A stretch of 64,000 nucleotides of DNA from Psychrobacillus faecigallinarum (GTDB taxonomy: Bacteria > Bacillota > Bacilli > Bacillales_A > Planococcaceae), in assembly GCF_014836595.1 (NCBI RefSeq), contig NZ_JACSQO010000006.1, positions 141,983 to 205,982 on the forward strand. The letters are read 5' to 3'. Every line of letters begins with the position of its first letter. The stretch's first letter is position 1. The notes under the pieces were generated by a model. That model ran no database searches. It saw nothing but the letters and a program-made list of their open reading frames with translations, and was not told where the DNA came from. The position numbers were made by a program, and so were the translations under genes. Shown here in pieces: positions 56,759-64,000 of the stretch.

Positions 56759-57151
56759 TTGGCACAAGTTCAATATATCGGCACTGGTCGCCGTAAAAGC
56801 TCAGTAGCACGCGTACGTTTAGTACCAGGCGAAGGAAAAATCGTTATCAACAAACGTGACGTAGAAGATTACGTACCATACGAAACTTTACGTGAAATCA
56901 TTAAACAACCATTAGTAACTACTCAAACTCTAGGTAGCTATGATGTTCATGTAAACGTTAATGGTGGTGGATTCACAGGTCAAGCAGGAGCAATCCGTCA
57001 CGGTATTGCACGTGCTCTACTTACAGTAGATCCTGATTTCCGTCCAGCTTTAAAATCTGCAGGATTCTTAACACGTGACCCACGTATGAAAGAACGTAAA
57101 AAACCAGGACTTAAAGGCGCTCGTCGTGCACCTCAGTTCTCAAAACGTTAA
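56759..57151 (+). CDS. rpsI: Ribosomal protein S9
   Basis: 130 residues, TTG start after [21 protein letters not shown] and the C-terminal tail RRAPQFSKR that contacts P-site tRNA. Confidence 0.97.
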   Translation: MAQVQYIGTGRRKSSVARVRLVPGEGKIVINKRDVEDYVPYETLREIIKQPLVTTQTLGSYDVHVNVNGGGFTGQAGAIRHGIARALLTVDPDFRPALKSAGFLTRDPRMKERKKPGLKGARRAPQFSKR

Positions 57152-57169
57152 TCTTACAAGATTACAAAG

Positions 57170-57199
57170 ACTCTCAACCTTATGGTTGGGAGTTTTTTT
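57170..57199 (+). terminator. Intrinsic terminator after rpsI
   Basis: Perfect 10-bp stem ACTCTCAACC / GGTTGGGAGT with TTAT-type loop and seven T. Confidence 0.9.
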
Positions 57200-57232
57200 A
57201 TTTTTATTCAAACATTCTCACTTTTAGTTATT

Positions 57233-57270
57233 AATCCTTTCTAGATGTCAAAGAAGGGATTCTTTTATTT
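57233..57270 (+). terminator. Second terminator-like hairpin in the rpsI-GNAT gap
   Basis: Stem AATCCTTT / AAGGGATT (one G-U pair) with a 13-base loop and tail CTTTTATTT. Possibly a remnant of an ancestral gene end, since no gene lies before it. Confidence 0.45.
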
Positions 57271-57390
57271 CAAAAAACTAATTGAAATGCCGTATATACT
57301 AACGTAACTAACTTAAAAATAACAGATGGTATTAAAAGGTATTTAAGTTATAATAGTAAAGGAAAAAATAGGGATAGGAGAGTGTCGGGC

Positions 57391-57813
57391 TTGAAAATAA
57401 CACAGCAATGGAATCAGGTGGATAGTGATTATATACGACAAAAGGTTATTGAGCATAATATGGCTAATATTCCTGAGGAAGTGAAACACCCGAAAAAACA
57501 AATCAGTTTCGTACTGCGTGATGAAAACCAAAAGATTCTCGGAGGAATTACGGGTACAATTTTTTGGTATCATCTTCATATTGATTTCCTATGGGTGGAT
57601 GAGTCTTTGAGAGGTCAAGGTTACGGAAAAGAATTGCTAACTAAAATAGAAGAGTTTGCGATAGAGCATAACTGTAGGCTTATACAATTAGATACCTTTA
57701 GCTTTCAAGCACCTGATTTTTATCAAAAGTTTGGTTATGAAGTAATTGGTATCGTAGATGATTTTCCTACGAAGGATAGTAAACAGTATTACTTAGCAAA
57801 AAGAATGGGTTAG
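57391..57813 (+). CDS. GNAT-family N-acetyltransferase
   Basis: 140 residues from TTG 57391, ten bases after ATAGGAG; the GTG at 57382 almost touches that site. Acetyl-CoA loop [14 protein letters not shown] and a C-terminal [12 protein letters not shown], both standard for GNAT folds. A TATAAT at 57349 may be its -10. Substrate unknown. Not part of the conserved B. subtilis order. Confidence 0.8.
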   Translation: MKITQQWNQVDSDYIRQKVIEHNMANIPEEVKHPKKQISFVLRDENQKILGGITGTIFWYHLHIDFLWVDESLRGQGYGKELLTKIEEFAIEHNCRLIQLDTFSFQAPDFYQKFGYEVIGIVDDFPTKDSKQYYLAKRMG

Positions 57814-57816
57814 CTA

Positions 57817-57858
57817 AAGGTAGATTGGGTCTTAGACTCTAATCTACCTTATTATTTT
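57817..57858 (+). terminator. Intrinsic terminator after the first GNAT gene
   Basis: 10-bp stem AAGGTAGATT / AATCTACCTT with a 14-base loop and tail ATTATTTTTT. Confidence 0.75.
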
Positions 57859-57998
57859 TTGAAAAAAATAATTACCTGGACATCTTATTTAATGACAAAT
57901 TATTAAGAATTATTTATCTTCTACCGAAAAAGGGATTGTAGCATAAATTGCGTAAGTGTATATTAAGTAAGCAATTATACATAAAGTGGGGTGGGAGA

Positions 57999-58502
57999 AT
58001 GTTTTCTTCAGAAAGATTAGATTTTCGTTTCTATACAGAGGCTGACTTAGACTTTTTATATTCCATGCTTTCAGACGAAAGAATGACAGAATTTATAGGG
58101 AACGGGAAGACAAGGAATCGTAAGGAAACCTTCAATTTTTTACAGTGGATTTTTCAACATTATGAGCAAAACAACGAGTATGGGTTAAAGTTATTGGTAC
58201 GTAAGAAAGATGGAGTGACAATTGGCCATGCTGGTATTGTTCCACAATTAATTGAGGGACAAGTGGAATTAGAAATTGGCTATTGGATTGCTAGAGAGTA
58301 TTGGGGAAATCGTTATGCGAGTGAGGCTGCGGAGACTTTGTTACAAAGAGGTCTAAACCAGCTAGGAGTGGGAAGGTTTATATCGCTTATTCAAAAGCCA
58401 AATTTAGCGTCTAGAAAGGTAGCAGAAAAAATAGGTATGCAGCTAGAAAGAGAAATAATATTAAGCGATAAGCAGGTTTGCTTATATGTATATGAAAAAT
58501 AG
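57999..58502 (+). CDS. GNAT acetyltransferase, RimJ/RimL-like
   Basis: 167 residues from ATG 57999 after GGTGGGAG; the longer frame from 57948 lacks a site. FSSERLDFRFYTEADLDFL at the N-terminus, IGYWIAREYWGNRYASEA acetyl-CoA segment and NLASRKVAEKIGMQLERE match RimJ/RimL-type enzymes that acetylate protein N-termini or small amines. Substrate unknown. 17 bases before the MFS gene, so likely co-transcribed. Confidence 0.8.
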   Translation: MFSSERLDFRFYTEADLDFLYSMLSDERMTEFIGNGKTRNRKETFNFLQWIFQHYEQNNEYGLKLLVRKKDGVTIGHAGIVPQLIEGQVELEIGYWIAREYWGNRYASEAAETLLQRGLNQLGVGRFISLIQKPNLASRKVAEKIGMQLEREIILSDKQVCLYVYEK

Positions 58503-58519
58503 AGAGAAGTAGGGTTGAG

Positions 58520-59704
58520 ATGAGAAAGAAATTTAATGTAGTTACTTCTACCATTTTGGTAAGCATTTTTTTAGCGAGGTTTGGGACATTTTTGGTAATT
58601 CCCTATCTTACTTTGTTTTTGTTAAATGAGTTTGACTATTCAGGTGTGCAGATAGGAGCTATATTATCCACCTTGGCTTTTTCTGGTCTTCTCATGAGTT
58701 TTTTTGTAGGTCCCTATATTGATAAATTTCCAAAAAATAAAGTTATCTTAACTGGTTTAAGCGGATATCTAGCCTGCTATATTTACTTTCCATTTATCGA
58801 TCAATATGCAGGGTTTATTGTTTTTGCGGTTTTACTAGGGATGAGTCAATCAATAGTTGAGCCAACCTATCGTGTACTATTAAGTCTTTACACAGAACCA
58901 GAGAATAGAAGATTAATCTTTAATATACGATATTTTTTGATTAATATCTCTGCTGCTGTAGCACCTCTCACTTCCGTCTATTTTCAGCGGTTCGGGCTTG
59001 AGAATATATTTTTCGGTGTCGGTTTTATCTTTCTAGTAAATATTATTACGTTTATGGTGTTATTTAAGAAGTATCCGATGGAGAAACCTGCAGCTAGTTC
59101 TTCCAAATCATCTATTTTTCAATCTTTCCATGTATTTAAAAAAGATTATGCTTTCAGTATTTTTGTGCTTGCCTTGATTTTTATAACCTTTGGATATAGT
59201 CAGTTTGATTCGACTTTTAGTCAGTACTTAGGAAAGACATTTGACGCGGAGCTTGCAGTTCAATATTTTTCATGGTTGATTACGACAAATGCAATAACGG
59301 TTTTAATCATACAATACTTTGTTTATAAGCTAGGAGAGCGGATCAGTACCACTTCTTCACTAATGATTGGAAGTGGAATGTTGTCTATAGGATTACTAAT
59401 TTTCGGGCAAAGTCCAAATATTATTGTGTTAATTGTAGCGATGATTATCTTTACAGCAGGAGAAGTACTGGTTTTTACAATGGTAGATATACATATTGAT
59501 AGTATGTGTGAGGATCATGAAAAAGGGACTTATTTTGCTCTTACAGGTGTAAAATCTGTTGGAAGAATTATAGGTCCTAGTTTGGGAGGAATATTATTAG
59601 ATAATGTAGGAAGTGGAGCAGCAGTATTCTTTATCATATCTTTCATTACTATTTTATCTGTCCCATCATTTTTTATAAGTTCTAAAATGAAGCCGAGAAT
59701 CTAA
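58520..59704 (+). CDS. Major facilitator superfamily transporter
   Basis: 394 residues with 12 predicted membrane helices. Resembles MdtH/YfmO-like drug exporters: RFGTFLVIPYLTLFL in helix 1 and a loop 2-3 GPYIDKFPKNKV that takes the place of the MFS A motif. Probably exports a drug or metabolite; the pairing with a RimL-like acetyltransferase could mean modification plus export, but this is inference. Confidence 0.8.
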   Translation: MRKKFNVVTSTILVSIFLARFGTFLVIPYLTLFLLNEFDYSGVQIGAILSTLAFSGLLMSFFVGPYIDKFPKNKVILTGLSGYLACYIYFPFIDQYAGFIVFAVLLGMSQSIVEPTYRVLLSLYTEPENRRLIFNIRYFLINISAAVAPLTSVYFQRFGLENIFFGVGFIFLVNIITFMVLFKKYPMEKPAASSSKSSIFQSFHVFKKDYAFSIFVLALIFITFGYSQFDSTFSQYLGKTFDAELAVQYFSWLITTNAITVLIIQYFVYKLGERISTTSSLMIGSGMLSIGLLIFGQSPNIIVLIVAMIIFTAGEVLVFTMVDIHIDSMCEDHEKGTYFALTGVKSVGRIIGPSLGGILLDNVGSGAAVFFIISFITILSVPSFFISSKMKPRI

Positions 59705-59733
59705 TCATACTCTTTGTCCCTCTTACGTATAAT
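59705..59733 (+). promoter_or_regulatory. Candidate sigma-E-type promoter of cwlD
   Basis: TCATACT (59705-59711), 14 bases, CGTATAAT (59726-59733). It matches six of seven and six of eight positions of the sigma-E consensus KMATATT-N14-CATACAHT. B. subtilis cwlD is expressed in the mother cell and forespore during sporulation. Confidence 0.5.
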
Positions 59734-59755
59734 GAGTGAAAAAGGAGCGATTAAC

Positions 59756-60469
59756 CTGAAAAAATGGCTTATAATCGGTGTTTTGTTTTTTGTCACTCTA
59801 CTAGCGGTAACTTACAGCACAAGAGCAAGTGATATTGGTTTTTTCCTGCCAGAACCATTAAGTGGGGTAAAGGTTGTCATCGACCCAGGGCATGGAGGGA
59901 TAGATGGCGGGGCGAGTTATGGGGAAGTAGTGGAAAGAGATATAACTCTATCTATGTCTCTTAAACTAGAAAAAATTTTAAAGTCTCAAGGGGCAACGGT
60001 TGTTATGACACGCACAAAAGAGGGGGATGCTGTGGCAGAGCATTTACCTGATGAGGATTACCCGACAACTCGTGCGAGAAAACGTGCAGATTTATTGCTA
60101 AGAGAAGAGATTATGAATAACTCTGAGCCGGATATGGTCATTAGTATGCATGTCAACGCTGTTCCTGAGGAAAGATGGAGAGGCGCTCAAGTTTTTTATC
60201 ACGCAGAGGGACATGAGGGCGGACAGCTACTAGCTAAATCCATCCAATCATCCATTAAAAGCAATATTGGTAATACTGAAAGAGAGGCACTCGCTATCAA
60301 GCAAGTCTATATCTTGAAGAAAGCAAAAGCACCAGCAGTTTTAGTGGAAACTGGTTTCATAAGCAATACAGATGAAAGAGAATTGCTTACATCGGACAAA
60401 TATCAAAATGATATGGTAAATGCTATCGCAGATGGAATTAGATTATTCGTAGAAGAAAGCGTTTATTGA
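59756..60469 (+). CDS. cwlD: CwlD N-acetylmuramoyl-L-alanine amidase (spore cortex)
   Basis: 237 residues if started at CTG 59756 (LKKWLIIG), eight bases after AAAGGAG; ATG 59732 gives 245 residues but has no ribosome site and lies in the candidate promoter. One signal/anchor helix (residues 3-20), then an Amidase_3 domain: zinc ligands in IDPGHGGIDGGA, ERDITL and ISMHVNA, catalytic glutamate in LVETGFISN. With PdaA it makes muramic-delta-lactam in cortex peptidoglycan, needed for germination. Confidence 0.9.
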   Translation: MKKWLIIGVLFFVTLLAVTYSTRASDIGFFLPEPLSGVKVVIDPGHGGIDGGASYGEVVERDITLSMSLKLEKILKSQGATVVMTRTKEGDAVAEHLPDEDYPTTRARKRADLLLREEIMNNSEPDMVISMHVNAVPEERWRGAQVFYHAEGHEGGQLLAKSIQSSIKSNIGNTEREALAIKQVYILKKAKAPAVLVETGFISNTDERELLTSDKYQNDMVNAIADGIRLFVEESVY

Positions 60470-60499
60470 GCCGATGAAGGGATGGTAGACCCTCGTATA

Positions 60500-60508
60500 T
60501 GGTATACT
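60500..60508 (+). promoter_or_regulatory. Extended -10 promoter element for salA
   Basis: TGG-TATACT extended -10 about 38 bases before salA; no good -35 is visible. Confidence 0.5.
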
Positions 60509-60546
60509 ATATTGCGAATAGTTAACTAAAGGGGAGTGTCTGCACA

Positions 60547-61599
60547 ATGATTAATGAGAAACAAGTTCGTACATTACTTGGGGAATTAAACGATCCGTTT
60601 TTACATAGAACTCTTGAAGAAACGAATGGTATCTCTCAAGTTTCGATAAAGGAAGAGAAAAATCATGTTAGTGTCAAATTGGCAATTGCAAAGATTAACT
60701 CAGCGGAGCAAATGCAGTTACAAACTAAAGTAGTAGAAATATTGAAAAATGCTGGTGCCAACACGGTTGGTATTCGTTTTGAAGAGCTTCCTAAGGAAGT
60801 ATTAGAGCAGTTCCGCGGAAAAGGAAAAGAGAGCGATAGCGAGGATATTCTTTCTCCAAACAGTAAAGTGAAGATTATCTCTATCGCATCTGGTAAAGGA
60901 GGCGTAGGTAAATCTACGGTATCCGTGAACTTGGCTGTGGCTCTTGCTCGATTAGGGAAAAAGGTTGCTTTAGTAGACGCAGATATTTACGGCTTTAGCG
61001 TACCGGATATGATGGGAGTAAAAGACGTTCCTCAAATCAAAGAAGATCGTATTATTCCAGTAGAGCGCAAAGGAGTCAAGGTAATATCAATGGGATTCTT
61101 TGTTGAAAACAACACTCCTGTTGTTTGGCGCGGACCAATGTTAGGGAAAGTTTTGGACCAATTCTTTAAAGATGTAGAGTGGGGAGAGTTAGACTTCTTG
61201 CTTTTAGATTTACCACCAGGTACAGGAGACGTGGCATTAGACATTCATCAAATGCTGCCTGCCTCTAAAGAAATCGTTGTCACTACACCACATCCAACAG
61301 CAGCTTTCGTAGCAGCTCGTGCGGGTGCTATGGCTTTACAAACGGATCACGAGATTTTAGGAGTTATTGAAAATATGTCATGGTACGAATCTAAGTCTAC
61401 TGGTGAGAAGGAGTTCGTTTTTGGTAAAGGCGGAGGCCCTAAACTTGCCGAAGAACTTCGTACAGAGCTTCTAGGTCAGATTCCTCTTGGTCAGCCTGAC
61501 TGGAATGATATCGATTTTGCTCCTTCCGTATATTCTGAAACCCATGAGACGGGCAAAATATATTTGGATATCGCTGAAAAAATTATAGAAAAAGCATAA
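60547..61599 (+). CDS. salA: SalA/Mrp-family P-loop ATPase
   Basis: 350 residues. N-terminal DUF59-like domain (residues 1-100), then the MRP/ParA P-loop GKGGVGKSTVSVNLA, DADIYGFSVPDMMG and LPPGTGDVALD. Some family members carry Fe-S clusters on a C-terminal CxxC; this protein has no cysteine at all, so it cannot. That fits SalA, which in B. subtilis is a regulator of exoprotease genes. It sits before gerD as in B. subtilis. Confidence 0.9.
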   Translation: MINEKQVRTLLGELNDPFLHRTLEETNGISQVSIKEEKNHVSVKLAIAKINSAEQMQLQTKVVEILKNAGANTVGIRFEELPKEVLEQFRGKGKESDSEDILSPNSKVKIISIASGKGGVGKSTVSVNLAVALARLGKKVALVDADIYGFSVPDMMGVKDVPQIKEDRIIPVERKGVKVISMGFFVENNTPVVWRGPMLGKVLDQFFKDVEWGELDFLLLDLPPGTGDVALDIHQMLPASKEIVVTTPHPTAAFVAARAGAMALQTDHEILGVIENMSWYESKSTGEKEFVFGKGGGPKLAEELRTELLGQIPLGQPDWNDIDFAPSVYSETHETGKIYLDIAEKIIEKA

Positions 61600-61604
61600 A
61601 AAAA

Positions 61605-61637
61605 AAGGCCGTTTCCTAATAGGAGCGGCCTTATTTT
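61605..61637. terminator. Bidirectional terminator between salA and gerD
   Basis: AAGGCCG / CGGCCTT (61605-61611 with 61626-61632) plus an inner TCCT/AGGA pairing, flanked by A and T runs, so it can end both converging transcripts. It overlaps the last codons of gerD. Confidence 0.85.
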
Positions 61638-62212
61638 TCTTCCTCTTTCTTGCTTTCCTCTTTCTTAGAGCCACCGCCACTTTCCTCTTTTGAGGCGCCC
61701 GCTTCTTCTACTAGCTTCTGCCATTTTGTTTGTAGCGTTGGACTTTGAATAGTTTCTTCTACAACCTTTTGGATCTCTTTACGCATATCACTTGATTTTA
61801 GTGTTTTTTCTAATTCCTTTTTCATCTCAGCAGAACTAAAGAAACTCTCTAAGTCCTTAAGGTATTCTGAATCCTTCATCATTTTTTTCATCAAATCTTC
61901 TTGTTGTTTCAGCATACTCTTTGCCATAGTCTCAGAAAATTTAGGGTCCTGATAAAGTTCCTTCCAAAACTCCTCTGCTTGCTTAGAAAGCATAGTCTCT
62001 TCGACCGATTTTTTTACTTGTTCACTGTCTATTACAAGCATTTCTTGAAATTGAGGATCCTCTAAAAGGGTGCGTATAGCTTTCTTACCATCCTCAGTCT
62101 GCAATGCATCGATTAACATCTTTTTGTTTTCTTCATATGAAGGAGTGCTAGAAGATTCACTACAACCAGCTAGGAGCCCAATACTCAATAAAAATAGGGC
62201 AAAATATTTCAT
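61631..62212 (-). CDS. gerD: GerD spore germination lipoprotein
   Basis: 193 residues. Lipoprotein signal peptide ending LLAGCSES, so the mature protein starts at the cysteine and is anchored on the inner forespore membrane. The rest is charged, helical and lysine/glutamate rich, ending in repeated KEE. It clusters germinant receptors in the germinosome. Faces kbaA divergently. Confidence 0.93.
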   Translation of the reverse strand: MKYFALFLLSIGLLAGCSESSSTPSYEENKKMLIDALQTEDGKKAIRTLLEDPQFQEMLVIDSEQVKKSVEETMLSKQAEEFWKELYQDPKFSETMAKSMLKQQEDLMKKMMKDSEYLKDLESFFSSAEMKKELEKTLKSSDMRKEIQKVVEETIQSPTLQTKWQKLVEEAGASKEESGGGSKKEESKKEEEK

Positions 62213-62348
62213 TTAAACCTCACCATCCTTTCGATTATTGTTCACATTTAAAATAGAAATATGTATTGCATTTATGAAGAAATAGATTTTTTCCCAAATC
62301 GTTGATACAATCGTAAGAGGAAATAGAGTAGATGGAGGAAATCTTGCT

Positions 62349-63032
62349 GTGACAATTCGAAATTGGTTTAAATTCTTTCTTAATTCAATGATTATCGGCG
62401 GCCTCATTACAGGAGTTTTAGGTTTGTTCATCCGTTGGGATGATGCCTTTGCAAAATATTTTGAAGCAGGACAATGGAGTGAATTTATTGCTGCATTTGT
62501 TTTTATGGTAGTAATGGGTTTCACTATTAGTGTAATTGCCCAAATGGGATTCTTCGCTTATTTAACCATTCATCAAATGGGCGTAAATATATTTAGAACT
62601 CTAACACTATGGAATTGGGTACAATTATTAATTATTGCGTTTGTGATATTCGATTTGATAATGTTCCGCTTTCGTCCAAATGCTGAAACGACGGGACAAG
62701 TTTGGTTATACGGAATCTTGTTGGCCATTTTAATAATAACGGCTGTAGTTGTGGGTATAATAAAAGCAAATAAAACAAAAAAGCATGCGCTAATTTCGGC
62801 TGTATTCTTTATGATAGTAGTTTCCACGTTAGAGTGGCTTCCAGTCTTAATGGTTAATGCTGACAAAGTAGATAGCTGGGTTACTTTATTATTGTTTCCC
62901 ATACTTGCAGTTAATGCATACCAATTGTTGGCCTTACCGAAGTACAACGCTAAATCTGATGAAGATCGTTTAAAACTTGAAGCTCGCAGAAAAGCGAGAA
63001 GAGAAGCAGCAACAGCTGTGAAGGGTAAATAA
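62349..63032 (+). CDS. kbaA: KbaA, activator of the KinB sporulation pathway
   Basis: 227 residues, GTG start after GGAGG. Six to seven hydrophobic helices; QMGFFAYLTIHQMG and EWLPVL match B. subtilis KbaA closely. It supports the KinB kinase at the start of sporulation. Ends with an arginine/lysine-rich tail. Confidence 0.92.
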   Translation: MTIRNWFKFFLNSMIIGGLITGVLGLFIRWDDAFAKYFEAGQWSEFIAAFVFMVVMGFTISVIAQMGFFAYLTIHQMGVNIFRTLTLWNWVQLLIIAFVIFDLIMFRFRPNAETTGQVWLYGILLAILIITAVVVGIIKANKTKKHALISAVFFMIVVSTLEWLPVLMVNADKVDSWVTLLLFPILAVNAYQLLALPKYNAKSDEDRLKLEARRKARREAATAVKGK

Positions 63033-63071
63033 GAAAACTGCTCTGACTAATTAGTCGGAGCAGTTTTCTTT
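63033..63071. terminator. Bidirectional terminator between kbaA and the pdaB-like gene
   Basis: 16-bp stem (63033-63048 with 63053-63068, one mismatch or wobble) with AATT loop, flanked by A and T runs; serves both converging genes. Confidence 0.88.
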
Positions 63072-63729
63072 AATCAGGAATGCTTTTTGTTTTCATTTTT
63101 AAATTAAATATATTTTGTTCAATAGTAACAAAAGGTTGAGATTTTAAATATTTTGCAAGTTGGACCGTGTCGATTCGTTCCTCTTGGTGTAAGGGAACGG
63201 TAAGTATATCTCCTTTCCCAAGCTTAGGAATGCTATCTCCTAAAACTAAAGAAGATCCCAGCAGATTTATTTCCTCCTTCCAAGCATCCTTCTGAAGCTC
63301 CATTGGAAACTCATAATCAGAAGTTCTAAACCAATTAGGCTTCTCACCAATCGCTTTTTCAAATTTATCTACTTCTTTTTTAAAGAGACTGCGGTCCTCG
63401 GTATACTGTAAACCCTCTTTCCCTAACAGGCTAATAGGAATTTTTTTGTCTTTCATCAATTTAACAATCGGCTCAGAGCGCTCGATCCATTCAATGCTAA
63501 TAAAAAAATGAGGATAAGGTGCTTTTAAATCTTTTACTAATGCTTCTACATCCTCTCTGCCAAATGTCAGATCTATAGTGACAGTGTTTCCATAGGTACC
63601 CTTGGAGATAACGCTTGGTTTTTCTGTCACTTGAAAGACGGGAAGAAGAGTAGAATAAGTATTGGGCATAAAGAGTAAAAGCATGAATAACAGTACAGAG
63701 GAGATGGTTATTAAAAGCTTTGTTTTCAA
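63070..63729 (-). CDS. PdaB-like polysaccharide deacetylase-family protein, catalytic motifs lost
   Basis: 219 residues from TTG 63729, nine bases after AAAAGGTG. N-terminal membrane anchor (residues 4-22) and a NodB-like core recognisable by position (upstream of rrn, opposite kbaA, as pdaB in B. subtilis) and by segments such as KGDILTVPLHQ. The metal motif TFDDG is replaced by TIDLTFG at residues 51-57, the HxxxH motif is absent (ISLLGKEG region) and RPP is replaced by FRTSDY. It is therefore probably a non-catalytic homologue with a structural role in the spore, if functional. Confidence 0.75.
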   Translation of the reverse strand: MKTKLLITISSVLLFMLLLFMPNTYSTLLPVFQVTEKPSVISKGTYGNTVTIDLTFGREDVEALVKDLKAPYPHFFISIEWIERSEPIVKLMKDKKIPISLLGKEGLQYTEDRSLFKKEVDKFEKAIGEKPNWFRTSDYEFPMELQKDAWKEEINLLGSSLVLGDSIPKLGKGDILTVPLHQEERIDTVQLAKYLKSQPFVTIEQNIFNLKMKTKSIPD

Positions 63730-63778
63730 AGAAACACACACCTTTTCAATTTGTTTTAATAAATTTTATGATTAAGTG

Positions 63779-63808
63779 TTGACATTCATGTTTAAACGAT
63801 GGTAAGAT
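63779..63808 (+). promoter_or_regulatory. rRNA operon promoter
   Basis: TTGACA, 18-base spacer, TAAGAT, about 172 bases before the 16S gene. Confidence 0.65.
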
Positions 63809-63819
63809 ACAAAGGTCGC

Positions 63820-63979
63820 CAAAACAAAACGACAAAATACATTATATGAACATTGAAAACTGAACATGCAAAACGTTAAGACATAAAGCATCAAATAACT
63901 TCGGTTATGTTGATGCAAAACAATTTTGACATCATTTAATGATGATGCCAGCAAAACAAAATGAGCTTTTTAAGTTCTC
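63820..63979 (+). promoter_or_regulatory. rRNA leader with UUCG hairpin and boxA-like element
   Basis: Contains a stem 63888-63899 / 63904-63916 closed by a TTCG tetraloop, a smaller stem CATCAT / ATGATG near 63932-63948, and TGAGCTTTTTAAG (63962-63974), which resembles boxA for NusB/S10-dependent antitermination. Confidence 0.55.
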
Positions 63980-64000
63980 TATTATGGAGAGTTTGATCCT
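63980..64000 (+). rRNA. 16S rRNA gene, 5' end only
   Basis: The window ends in GGAGAGTTTGATCCT, the universally conserved 16S 5' end (27F primer region). The start is placed by comparison with the Bacillus 16S terminus and may be off by one or two bases. Confidence 0.93.

Noticed and set aside
62213..62524. 103-residue minus-strand frame between gerD and kbaA
   Set aside because: Antisense to the kbaA 5' end, no ribosome site, and no resemblance to a known family.

Overview
The window is a core-chromosome segment of a low-GC, endospore-forming member of the Bacillales. Protein sequences and gene order follow the Bacillus subtilis ctsR-to-rrn region closely. The Planococcaceae/Caryophanaceae group (Psychrobacillus, Lysinibacillus, Sporosarcina relatives) is the best guess, but this rests on overall resemblance rather than a search. 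Sporulation is indicated by sigH, cwlD, gerD, kbaA and a pdaB-like gene.

Layout: (1) 1-4505, the ctsR-mcsA-mcsB-clpC protein quality-control operon, with ctsR cut by the window edge. (2) 4700-15055, radA, the PIN/TRAM gene yacL, isoprenoid genes ispD-ispF, gltX, a cysteine T-box controlling cysE-cysS, then mrnC, rlmB, rae1 and sigH. (3) 15130-31751, rpmG-secE-nusG, rplK-rplA, rplJ-rplL with an L10 leader, a methyltransferase, rpoB-rpoC, rplGB, rpsL-rpsG-fusA-tuf. (4) 31844-37835, an accessory block between tuf and the S10 operon: a Bce-type antimicrobial-peptide sensing and resistance module (response regulator, intramembrane-sensing kinase, ABC ATPase, large permease) and a YuiF-like antiporter. 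(5) 38229-52551, the S10, spc and alpha ribosomal operons through secY, adk, infA, rpoA and rplQ. (6) 52876-57151, the ECF energising module ecfA1-ecfA2-ecfT, truA, rplM, rpsI. (7) 57391-59704, two GNAT acetyltransferases and an MFS transporter. (8) 59756-63729, cwlD, salA, gerD, kbaA and a polysaccharide-deacetylase-like gene. (9) 63742-64000, an rRNA promoter and leader, then the first bases of a 16S rRNA gene.

Most of the window is conserved housekeeping DNA and I do not see a wholly new system. The main departures are: a decayed methionine aminopeptidase gene (map) between adk and infA; no disA between radA and yacL; the Bce-type module with a matching inverted-repeat operator; a polysaccharide-deacetylase family protein without catalytic motifs; two divergent copies of a structured intergenic repeat; and several translation-start or leader oddities (nusG, cwlD, sigH). 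Many start sites were moved from the longest ORF to the start supported by a Shine-Dalgarno sequence and family length.
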